Shown here: piece after piece, positions 11,968-22,500 of the stretch
Position numbering within the stretch: the stretch's first letter is position 1
How the letters are laid out: every line of letters starts with the position of its first letter
Source of the DNA: Leptasterias polaris
Lineage: Eukaryota > Echinodermata > Asteroidea > Forcipulatida > Asteriidae
Direction: 5' to 3'
NCBI GenBank assembly: GCA_037783415.1
Contig: JAZGTN010000009.1
Coordinates: forward strand, 7,254,001-7,318,000
Length of the DNA: 64,000 nucleotides
Notes under the pieces: model-generated
What the model was told of the DNA's origin: nothing
Database searches by the model: none
The model's input: only the letters and a program-made list of their open reading frames with translations
Position numbers and translations under genes: made by a program

Positions 11968-12149
11968 TGTAATATAATTATTACTTACATTCACAGTAGC
12001 AATGTAAATTTGACACAAGTTATAATAATTGTAGGCTTACATAATTGCATTTAGTTGATTTTATTACTGCTAACCCTCCTACTCCTACTCTTGGTACCAT
12101 TCTTTCACAGCGAGTTCACCAACCATTTTTGAAACGAAAAAAAAAAAAT

Positions 12150-12375
12150 CTGCACGGGTGACACAACTTCATGTAGACGGTATAGTGTGTACTGTGTCAT
12201 GCATTCACAACATTATTGCAGGCTGGTATAATTTATCTAAAAATCATTCGAAGCCGGTGGACAAAATTGAACGGTCGGACAGTAGGAGGGTTGACTGGGT
12301 AATGTTTGCAATCATATCGCAGGCTGGCATAGTTTATCTATCATTCAAATGAATGGTTAGAAAGTAGGAGGGTTA
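12150..12375. repeat. CAGGCTGGCATA repeat, two units
   Basis: Two diverged units contain gcaggctgg(t/c)ata, a variable part, then cagtaggagggttga. The same family forms a larger array at 31790-32430. Confidence 0.6.
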
Positions 12376-12461
12376 AGACACAGTATACACAAAAAAACAA
12401 GTAGCTTTTGAAATTTGGGACACAATAGTTGATTGACCAAGTGGAAGAGCTTGGAACAGCT

Positions 12462-12627
12462 GATAGACCCCTTTCACTGACATCTCAAGCCCAAACAGCG
12501 CCCTCACTGAGGTCAATATGATGACCTTCCATCCATTAGCTGAAGGTTGTGCGCGGTGTGTGTGCATGCTTGCACGATTCCACTATTTGACCTCGGCGAT
12601 GGCGGCCAATGCAAGGGGCCCTATTCC
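12462..12627. mobile_element. MITE, relative of 7395-7571
   Basis: Ends gatagacccctttca and tgcaaggggcccta, with an internal gatggcggccaatgc close to a YY1 site and agcgccctcactgaggtca. Confidence 0.6.
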
Positions 12628-14681
12628 ACATTATAAAGCACCTACATGCACATCCGGAAACATTGCTTAAAAATTCATGGTTGGCAAGCTGGTTACCAGC
12701 TAAAATTTGATGTGCATTGTTTATTGGTTCCCTTTATTAAGTAATTTTAATATGCAGCATGCTGAAAAGCTTTTTTCTAAAATTCTGGGGAATTTATGCA
12801 AAACTGTGTTTTCGCCCCTGATTTCAAATCCTTGTTCATTGCCAATCACAAACCTATACTCAGAGCTGTGTAATGAGAGAGTTGTGAAACGGAGGGACTA
12901 GTGTCACTAGGTTGCAGAACGTCATTTTCGGTCCAATTGTAGCACAACCCAATCAAGTCTGGCACCATATGCATTTTTTTGGACCCCCCAAAAATTTCCT
13001 CTAATCACAAGTTGTTGCAACTCTCCATGTTATATCTGTATCTTAAAGGACAATTAAAAATAAATCAAACACCTGTAAATTCTTACCATTGTCAATTGTG
13101 AGGATCAATAAAAGAAAAATGCTTATTTGAACACAACACTTTTTGCACAGTTTTGTAAAAACGTCTAACAACAGTTGTGATGGAGATAGGGGAAACAGTT
13201 TGGGGAATAGTGCCTTTGATGATACAAGCATGGAACACAGTGAGAGTATGCATTTTACGGGAAAGATATTCGGCTACATGTATCACAGATTTGAATTTCG
13301 TAAAAGTATTTGAAGAATAACAAGCAATTTTATACATTTTCAAAATGGCCGCCATTGCTTGTTATTCTTATGTAGCTATATTTTTTCAAAAGGCAAATCT
13401 GCGACGACCTATGGGCAAATCTGTGACGACCTATTGCCAAAATATCTTTCTCGTGGCAAACTCTTGAGTGTGCACCAAATTCCATGCATGTATCGTCAAC
13501 GTAGGCACAATCCATCCACCCGCCATATTATGGCCTTTAGTTAAGGCGCAGAAAGTATTAGGTCAGTGGGTCTCACAATAACCCCCCAAAATATTAATGA
13601 ACAAAATTTATATATATATATATGTAAAAAGAAACAGAACAGACGGCTTACACTGATCTGATGAACTTAAAGGGTTTAAAGGCATTATATGAAATATTCT
13701 TATCAAATGTTGAAATAGAACAGTAGCTTTAGCTGGCAAGTCAAGAATGACACATCAATGATTGTAACAGTCTAGAAGTCTATTTGGCCCATTTTTTGCA
13801 AGTTCTATAATCAATGTTGTTTTCTCAGTATGTTATAACATAATTAGGTGTCGGTATCTTCCACCAGTTTCATTCATTTTCCAATAATTGCCATTTTACA
13901 TTATTTACATATATAGTACTAGAGCATAATTTTTTTTAAGCGAACGGATCAACGAAAAAAAACACAGAAAAAACAAACAATACTTCTGAAAATGATAAGT
14001 ATTCATAGATTAAACTTATACAGATAGTATTTACAATGCAACAGCTTCCATATTTTATACAATATTTAGGAAACTAGAGAACCATTTTTTTCGACAAAAG
14101 AAAAATGGAAAAATTGTGTTTGTTCCCGCAAGAACCACTTAATATCCACAATCTACATATTGTAAGAAAAATATGACAAACATTCAGTAATATTTCATTC
14201 AACCCCAAAACAAAATTTTAAACTAATTTAAATAAACAACATTTGTTACAAGTAAAAATGCAGTTAACAATCGGTGACAGTCACCACATTATTTTGAGAA
14301 CCAAAAACTAAACAAACCCAAACAAATGCAACTACTGTCCTAAGATAGGATACAACCCTAAAAGAATTAAACAGATTATAACAGATAATCTCTCAATTGT
14401 AATACCGTCCTTGTCATCAACATAATCTGAGCTTTCATTTTGTTCTACATAATCTGAAGCTCTCCCCCAAACGACCCTGTTGTTACAAATTAAAACATAA
14501 CAACTAAATATTTTCTCAAAAGTTAAATTATCTATTAAACTTAAAGGTATGATCATCCATTGTTTTTGTTTTTTTTCACTAAAATGCTGATTTGCAGGTC
14601 AAGTTATTAAGAAAGATACAATAAAAGTCTCATGTGAAAGTTTCAGTTATTTCTTTATATATCCTTTGTTGTTAGACCCAA
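12628..14681. other. Intergenic spacer between AAR2 and CBL
   Basis: Holds a doubled cgacgacctat phrase at about 13400-13435, a TA microsatellite at 13609-13623 and scattered A-rich tracts. No gene recognised. Part could be distal CBL 3' UTR if that transcript is very long. Confidence 0.4.
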
Positions 14682-15036
14682 CTTTAAAGGTTGTTTACAA
14701 TATTGGTAATTGCCAAAGACCTGTATCCACACTTGATGTGACCCAACATATACATGAAATAACAAACCTGTGAAAGTTTAAGCTCAATCGGTCTTCGGAG
14801 TCATGAGAAAACAGTGAACAAAAAACTTATATGTTTTAACTTTTTTTTCAAACATCGGATTTTATCATGCAGGATAAAAACTATTGTTTTTACTCATTTC
14901 CTAAAAACTATGGCATTTCAAGCAAAACTGTTTAAAGGGAAGTTTTCCACCTTGACCATCTTTATACCATGTAAGTTATGTGCAAATCTGTGAACATTTA
15001 TATTTTCAATCTTACCAATGTTGTACACACCCTTTA
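14682..15036. mobile_element. MITE with TTTAAAGG..TTGGTAA ends
   Basis: Left end tttaaaggttgtttacaata and right end ccaatgttgtacacacccttt are inverted. An internal block with cggtcttcggagtcatgag recurs inverted at 51125-51280 in TBC1D23 intron 3. The short phrase agaaagatacaataaaagtc occurs both left (14610) and right (15037) of it. Confidence 0.65.
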
Positions 15037-15259
15037 AGAAAGATACAATAAAAGTCTCATGTGAAAGTTTCAGTTAAATACAGTGCCTGCTGGTTGAGCA
15101 AACAGCACCAAACTGTTGAAAATATTGAATCTATCCACAATTAGTGGGAGACAGCGGGTAGGTGCTTACCAATTGCCTCTCTGGCCGTATTGAGGGCAGC
15201 ATTCAAGCAGACACCAAGGAAATTACCAAAAGTTGCCCGCTGCTGATCTTTGGAGATTC

Positions 15260-15560
15260 AAACTTATAATTTGGTTTTTACCCTTACAGTACACCGATGT
15301 GTGTTAAGCACTGTATACTCGGGTGGGATTCGAACCCACGACCTTTGCATTGCCAGAGCATCTGTCTTAGCACTAGACCACCGAGCTAGCCTGATGGCTA
15401 GAGGCAGTTCGAATCCTTAGCAGCGGGTACCGCAACAATTTAATAGATGTTAATTTTGCGATAATGAATATATTTACACCAATGTGTGTTAAGCAGCTGT
15501 ATACTCGCTACTTTCTCGAGTTCTGTGCAAGGGTAAAAACCAAATTATATTCATAACCCC
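15260..15560 (-). mobile_element. tRNA-headed SINE composite
   Basis: On - a tRNA-like head shows an A box (ctcggtggtctagtgctaag) and a B box (ggttcgaatccc) at about 15325-15395. The flanks gtgtgttaagca..tgtatactcg occur on both sides (about 15300 and 15485). The acceptor stem does not pair, so this is not a functional tRNA gene. Confidence 0.6.
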
Positions 15561-16565
15561 CAATGCAAAATTAACATCTATTAGAGATTCAAATTTGTTC
15601 ATTGATTTCTAATACACAAGAACCTATCAGACGAAATAATTTTCACCATCACCATCTTTATAACAAGTAGGCGTTCCAATAAAAATTACAATATTTCTTT
15701 TTCCAAAGAATGATCCTACCTTCAAAGTCTGTGATTTTTTAAAGTCTTAAACTGAGGACTTTTTTCTTTCATTGAACTTTAACAGAGAGTTCAGTTACTT
15801 TGATAAATTTGGGTCAAGAATAACTTTCATGGAGATGCTTAAGCAAAAATAATGTTGCTTAATAAATTTCAACTACAAAAACATTAATAAAAGCAGGGAA
15901 CCAATAACATACAGTACAAATGACATGGTATTTTAACTGGTAACCTATATATGGTGAGTGCAATTTCTTGTGCTTAAGTAGCTCTTTGAAGTTGCTTAAG
16001 GAGATAAAGTTGCAAAACAAATTACCGTTTTACTTACAGTGCTTTTAAAGATATAAGTTCATTTGAAGAGTACATACGTACATTACCGCTACACGAATTG
16101 TCAAAAAATCTGAAAATAGAAATTGCTGTAGATTGAGAGTATAAAAAGACATAGACACTTTGTGCGAGACACCACCATAGCTCAAGAAAGAAACCATAGG
16201 AGTTTGACTTGTAATAACTCCATAGTTTGAGGAATTATTTTGGTAAAGGATAGGGTATTAAAGGGAGGTGCTGCGGAAGGGGAGGAGTTCTTCCACTCAC
16301 AAAAGGAAGGTATCGTCATCTGCGCTTAATTTCATTGAGGCAAACAAAGGATAACCTTGCTTAAGCCGTGTCCATATTTAGTGGCTGCGGCTTCATCATC
16401 ACATGGACAAGCATTGAAGCATAGAATGACCATAGCAACAGCTATAACAACAGCCTTAGCAACAATGGCCAACTCAAACTCAGCCTGAGCAGAGACAAGG
16501 ATACCAGTTAAAGTGCAATTCAATCTTGTCCCCCTGTACATTTCAGATTTCACAGCTTTATATGA
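15561..16565. other. Intergenic spacer with repeat fragments
   Basis: Includes a piece of the CCCAATTTCATAG hairpin family at about 15915-15995 (ttttaactggtaacc..gtgcttaagtagctct) and one of the GTGTCCGAATT family at 16366-16490. No gene recognised. Confidence 0.45.
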
Positions 16566-16686
16566 TGCAAAACATAGTTAGTGGCCTGACGTTTTGACCC
16601 TAGCAGAGTCTATCTCGAAGGTTAAATGGTCCTTCGAGAAAGACTCTGCTAGGGTCGAAACGTCTGGCCACTAACTATGTTTTGCA
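16566..16686. repeat. Near-perfect long hairpin, 56-bp arms
   Basis: The arms 16566-16621 and 16631-16686 are complementary at all but about three positions, with a 9-base loop. They include tagcagagtc and gaaacgtc words. The cgaaacgtc phrase resembles ends of Penelope-like elements; similar text (gacgtttcga) lies at about 53899. Confidence 0.85.
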
Positions 16687-16826
16687 TTTATACAACATGT
16701 CCTTTTGGTTGGTAAGCAGTTGGCAACAACTTTATATGATGTTAACATCACAGCACAGCAACAAATACACGATTCTTAGCATAAGAAATGGGGCCAGACT
16801 ACCTTGCCTTGCCAACAATTTCAATT

Positions 16827-16845
16827 GGGGGGGGGGGGGGGGGGG
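16827..16845. repeat. G19 homopolymer
   Basis: An uninterrupted run of 19 G on +. It could form a quadruplex and is prone to slippage. Confidence 0.9.
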
Positions 16846-17606
16846 ATACAAGATTGTAGTAGAGGTCAAAGGTCACAACATATTTCCGTATCCAAAGCGA
16901 GGAGTATCAGTTTTCAAAATCAGCATCCAAATTAAGTTACAATTATCAGATGCCTTCCTCAGTTTCTCAAATTACATACAGTTCATTACAATATTTAGTA
17001 CCCTTTATATTTAGTTTAGAAAACATAGATATATACTATAGGAAAAGCACAGTGTGGATTATATATATATTTTACACGATACACAAAATGTAGTTTCGTA
17101 CAGAGGAAAAAACCCATCAGTTTAAGTCGACTGCCCAAACTGAGTTTCACTGTTGTTTTTCAATTACATGTAAAACTATACTTACATTCTTGTATTAACG
17201 TAGATTATATTTTGTTTAATACCTCAAAGTGCTTAGTGTGCATTAATGCAGCATTTATTGCAAATGAATGAATTTGCAACAAAATTCTCAAGTAAACTTT
17301 ACCCAATATTTGTTTGGTAAATATTCTAAATTGTCCACAGCATCTAAACAGAATGCGAGATGAAACAAACAAGATAAAACAAAAACTATTTACAGATCAA
17401 CTTCAAGTGCATTTATCTGAGTAATATAGCAAATTCCTTTAAATTCAGAATTTTTCTTCTAAGGTTTCTGTAAGGAATAATATTTAAATCAACAAAAAGG
17501 GCTGGGAATTAACACTGGACTGCAGGCCCGATGCCAATGGTTTCAGTATTGACCAGACAAAGTCCAGCATTCTTGTTTGTCAATTGAATAATAATAGTTC
17601 ACTGTA

Positions 17607-18036
17607 TTAACTCTTTCAGTGCCAAGGTCGTACATGTACGATCTATTTCATGTATTCCGAAAGTGCCATTATCGTACAGGTACGATCTTTTTTATGTATT
17701 CTGAAAGTGCCTTTATCGTACATGTACGATCTTTTTGATGTATTTAGAAAGCGCCTTTCGCCTTTATCGTACATGTACGATCTTTTTTATGTACTCAAAA
17801 AGTGTCATCAGTCGTGTATGTATGACATACATGTTACCACGAAAGGGCAACATCACCCAAGACGTTCAATTTACTTTGGGATGTACCAAGAAAACACAAA
17901 TCAGCAAGATACATTTTGTTTGATGAGAAAGACTTTTTTCTTATTTGCTATTGTACAGAATTTCGAAAACAAATATCAAAAAGCTGGGCATTTTAGGTTC
18001 AAAACGCAAAACGATAGCAGGCACTGCAAGAGTTAA
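17607..18036. mobile_element. piggyBac-like non-autonomous element with TTAA target duplication
   Basis: A TTAA lies at both boundaries (17607-17610 and 18033-18036). The adjacent 13-bp ends, ctctttcagtgcc and ggcactgcaagag, are inverted with one mismatch. A TTAA duplication and a (C)CYTT.CAGTGCC-like end are typical of piggyBac elements. Inside are four units centred on cgtacatgtacg (17629, 17673, 17717, 17768; spacing 44, 44, 51). The 128-codon frame inside reads through these repeats and has no transposase similarity. Confidence 0.75.
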
Positions 18037-18544
18037 GTAGTATCTTTCAATTCTATTGAGTTTCAACGTTTACCTGCCCATAGTACAAATAGTGTTTGTT
18101 CAAACAAAGAACAGTTTAGAAATAAAACCTTACAGGTTTTCCCTTCTTCTCACTTTGATTCTGGTCCCCTAAAAAATAAATCTGGCCCAGAATTAAAACA
18201 TTCTGAGCTACAAGCCCTGTGGTCTCGTGGATTTTCATCACAAACTTCGAGCCCTGAAACCGTATCAGGGTTCAAATGGATCTTTGTTCATATACAATGA
18301 GTGCATCACTTAGTCAGAATCTAACTATGACCTTTACTTTAACCTCTGACCTTAAGTCAGGATCACAGACTTTTATCTACCATCCATAGAGGCCAGCCTC
18401 TATGTTGACTGCATAGTACTGTAATGTACTAAGTGATCTTTTCTAAACATTCTAACAAACTCACATTTTTTCAGTCTTGTATACTTTGGGGAGACGAAAA
18501 ACCATTTTTGTAAAAATACCATAGAAATACATGTAGTACACAAG

Positions 18545-18808
18545 GGAATGCTGAGCTCAATTGTCATCTGTGTCTGCTGTGCACGCCCTCTATGTCAGCT
18601 GTGGACATACAGTATCAATGTAGAAATAGAACACAGAGAATGCTGAGCTCAATTGTCATCTGTGTCTGCTGTGTACGCCCTGCCCTCTATGGTCAGCTGT
18701 GGACATAGAGTATCAATATAGAAATTAAACACAGAGAATGCTTAGCTCAATTGTCATCTGTGTCTGCTGTGCAAGCCCTCTATGTCAGCTGTGGACATAG
18801 TGTATCAA
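18545..18808. repeat. Three tandem units of about 95 bp
   Basis: Units start at about 18546, 18639 and 18737 with gaatgctgagctcaattgtc, then gtctgctgtg and a ctatgtcagctgtggacat block. Confidence 0.85.
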
Positions 18809-19141
18809 TACCATAATACATGCCTGTGAGGCAAGGTTAACCAGATCAACCAATTGGAAGAAAGCTGGAATTTGTCACCAACACAAAACAAGACCATTTG
18901 TCAGCAAACTTTGGCCAACAGGTGGGAAGTTTCATTTTGGCTGAACTTGACCCTCTAGGTTCCAACTGTATGAATTTTATACAACGCTGCATCAGCGTTT
19001 AGTCTTATCTCCAGGAGGTCTGGTTTAAAATATTAAAAAGCTGGTTTGGTCTCGATGTGAACAGTGCCAGAAACATATACAAAATCCCAAAATGTTTGCG
19101 CAAATCTACGGCAGGCTTTTAACTGAGTATAATTTGCTTAA

Positions 19142-19268
19142 AATAGCCCCCTTGCATACGACGTCACGAGTCCCAAAACAGTCCCCTCACTGACATCAAT
19201 GAAGAGCTATCAGCGCGTACACGTTCATTGTTTGACATCAAGATGGCAGCCAATGCAGAGGGGGTTCA
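19142..19268. mobile_element. MITE next to the CBL stop, relative of 7395-7571
   Basis: Ends atagcccccttgcatacgac and gccaatgcagagggggtt. It contains acgacgtcacg and caagatggcagcc. It lies 32 bases past the CBL stop, so it is probably transcribed as CBL 3' UTR. Confidence 0.6.
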
Positions 19269-19299
19269 ACTGGTTCTTGCCTGTAGTATGAGCTAAGAT

Positions 19300-19575
19300 T
19301 TACATGGAGCTGGAGGGGGCTGAGAAACCTTGCAGAATCTTACGAGCCATCTTGAGGTCGTTTTGGGAGATGTCCAGAGCTTTTGTGATGTCCTCTTTCC
19401 TAAATCCTTCTAGGACCAACATGCCGAACATCCCTTCCAGGCTGTTAGGGTCGGGGCTGCTGACCTTGGTTGGCTGGAGTATTCCATTAGTTGGTGGGGA
19501 GGGTACTTGTCGTTGGACGAAAGAATGTGGGTCGGCTGCCGGAGGGCGGGGAAGGGGTGGAGCATGACTAGATTG
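19300..19575 (-). CDS. CBL: CBL coding exon 10: UBA domain and stop
   Basis: Residues 781-871 and a TAA at 19300-19302. The acceptor is tttttcgcag|CAA. A proline-rich lead-in precedes the UBA (about 824-866), which carries LEGF in the MGF-loop position and ends in ARKILQGF, as in vertebrate CBL and CBL-B. Confidence 0.94.
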   Translation of the reverse strand, partial: QSSHAPPLPRPPAADPHSFVQRQVPSPPTNGILQPTKVSSPDPNSLEGMFGMLVLEGFRKEDITKALDISQNDLKMARKILQGFSAPSSSM

Positions 19576-22500
19576 CTGCGAAAAAATTAAGATCACGATT
19601 AATATCTTAATACAGGGAGGCATTGCACAGTGAGATACATGTATCATATAGATTTGGCTTACGGTAACACCATGTGTCTTGCAGTATAGAATTTGTTCTT
19701 GAGAACTTGTCTCCTACTTGTTCTACTGCCACGAAGCGAAAACTTCTACTTCTGAAAAAAAACTGTCCTACTTACAAGGAGAGGTAGAAAACAAACTGGG
19801 ACTACTACTTTTGCTTCGTGGTCAACATTCAATACTAATATTCAAGACAATTAATCAATGACAGTTTTTTTTCTTTCTGTAAAGATTTTAACAGGACTTC
19901 TGGTGTCGGATTTTGTTGTTTTTTCATCGCTCTCTTCCTTTTATCTTTCTGTCTCGTTTTCTTAAGGGGCGAGGGGTAGGTTAAGGTTTAGAGAGAGAGG
20001 TGCTACATGTAGAAAAAATAAATCATCAAATTGTTGTTTTTTCATGTTATCTTCCTTTCTCGTATTCTGTAGGTAGGGTTGGGGTTGGGGGGGGGGGGGT
20101 AGGCTAGGGTGTAGAGAGAGGTTATACATGTAGAAGAACAATACCAGTATCAAGCTTTATTGCCTAGTCTTACTTGTGATCTAGAACCAACAGGTGGTAA
20201 AGGCGGAATGTCATAGTCTTCTGGCGTTTCTCGGACTGTAAAAAAAAAGAAAATCATAGTTCAGTTTGTTAGTTTCCTAAAACTATTTACTTATTTATTT
20301 ATTTATGCAGATGTCTTTTGATTAATAATTTCATTTGTTTACAGAAGAGAACTACTTTCCAATCTTCATGCTTGATGAACATTTTGATCTATAAATAGAT
20401 TATGAAGTTTTCAAGACAAACAACAAATGGTGAACATAGTTTTCCAGGATTTTGCGAACATTTGAATTACGTGCTTTCAATTCTGATAGGTTAGGTAAGG
20501 GGAACATTATTGAATACATCTAGTTTTAAGGTAGATTACACCATTTGCAGACATGAACAAAATGTCCTTCCCAAGTTACTACAAAATATCTTACTTGACT
20601 GAATGTACACATATTGTAATGTTGTGTAATGCACGTAAAAGAACCCAGTGCACTTATCGAAAAGAGAAGGGGTTCACCCCGGTGTTCCTGGTTTGATCGG
20701 CAGCATATTGCACCACAGCACCTTGTAAACCACTACATGGTGCTATAAAGGAAAAAGGTCTCATACTGCTCCAGGGACCTCATTGTCAGTCCAATGTATA
20801 GACCATGTGACCTGTGACATCACATGTTTATAAAAGAGCCACAGAGCCTGGAATTCCTGCAGGCACAGTTTGTAAACAGCTCAATGGAAGAATACAATAG
20901 ATCTTATGTTTTATGAAGATTGCACCGTCTGATTTTTCTCAACTTGTGATATGAAGAAAGGGGGGACATCTCAAAAGCTGTACAGCTGTTGCTCTTGTAA
21001 TTCTTGCATTTATGTGAAAATTATGACACAAAAAGGAAAATTTTCCCATATGGCCTGTGTAGTATCTTGCCTGTCAGGAAATGCATTAGAATGTACAAGG
21101 TCACTACTCTGTAAACAAAGGTACCATTGTCTATAATAATAATACTATTAAAACATCACCTGACTATAACGGAATTGACTTGAAGCTACCTACCTGGTGT
21201 TCTGGGTTGGTGAGTTGCTGATTGGACTTGAGAGTTTGTGGGCATGTGTAGACGTAGAGGGGGAATATCGTAGTCATCTGACGGAGAACCTCTCTCCCCT
21301 AAACACAACAATTCAAGTCAAACTATGGTTATAGAAACTTTCAACAACCAAGTAGATTTTCACATCAATTGATATTATGAAAATTGATATATCCAGAAAT
21401 ACAACTTTGTCAATCAAATTTTTTTTAAAATACCGAAGCACACAAAACTGTTTGCAGTGTTCGAAACTTTGTTTACGGCACTGCTACTGTTTTGTTCAAG
21501 AAGAGAAAATTGTCTGATCGGCCGAGAAGTTGCATGCCTGTTCCTCGAACATTAACAGAGAGTAAGTTTGAAGCGTTGCATGGTGCTGCAAGTAAGAAGT
21601 AACTAGAACTAGTAAACTTGTGGTTATAATCATGTGTAAAATCTCTTTTAGGAGGAGTATTGGCTCTATCCTTTGTATAGTTCCTTATTATTAACAGATA
21701 GCTTGCATTTCACAAATCCAAAATTATAAAATTACTGTAAGTTACTCTCTGTAAAATGGGGTATGAAAATGTAATAAGCCTGAAAAACCCCCAAAACCAC
21801 ACATCTCAAACTGATCTTCTGTTAAAAGTTAGACTAAAATAATGTTCATATTCTTGAAGCATTTTACAACTTGACTCTTATAATAGGTCAATGCAGATCC
21901 ATTTAACTATGCCTAGTTGTTTACAAAAAAGAGTGTTGATCGTAATGTACACGTGGTTGATGCCCGGTTCATACTCCATGCGAAATGCAAAAGCGAAGCA
22001 AACTTTCCCACAGCAAACTATAGAAAAGAAGAACTGTAGGTCATTGGTTCAAGCCCCCTTCTATTCAATTTTTTTCTTCATTCATCCCCGAATTACCTAA
22101 AATTTACCAACTTAGTTTCCCTTGTGGTTAATAACTTGATACAAGAAAAACAGAACATGATTGTTTGCATCACAAACAGTTTTCTTTGTATTCTCTTTCG
22201 CATTAAGTAAGAACTGGGCTTAAAGGAGCACTATCGCCATGATCAAAGCAGGCCTGTGGCTGTACATGGAATTATGACCTCTCACCAAGTTACTGCACAT
22301 GCGCGCCCTCCCTCCAAATCATATCTATGGAGGATGCATGCGCGCATGTGTTGTAACTGGGTGAGAGTTTCTAATTCCATGTACAGCCACAGACCTGCAT
22401 GTACATGAAGTCTAGTTACCATTACTATTAAGTCCATCAATTAAACTGGAAAGTCTGAAGCCTCCCATAAATCAGACAACATTGGGGGCCAATTTTATCA

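Noticed and set aside
17252..17257. tttatt on + as the CBL polyadenylation signal
   Set aside because: It would give a roughly 2-kb 3' UTR, which is plausible. A single hexamer in AT-rich sequence with no other support is not enough to call it.
17650..18036. 128-codon frame on + with repeated YMYDLF words
   Set aside because: The repetition is the translated palindromic repeats of the TTAA-flanked MITE. It ends at the element boundary and has no transposase motifs.
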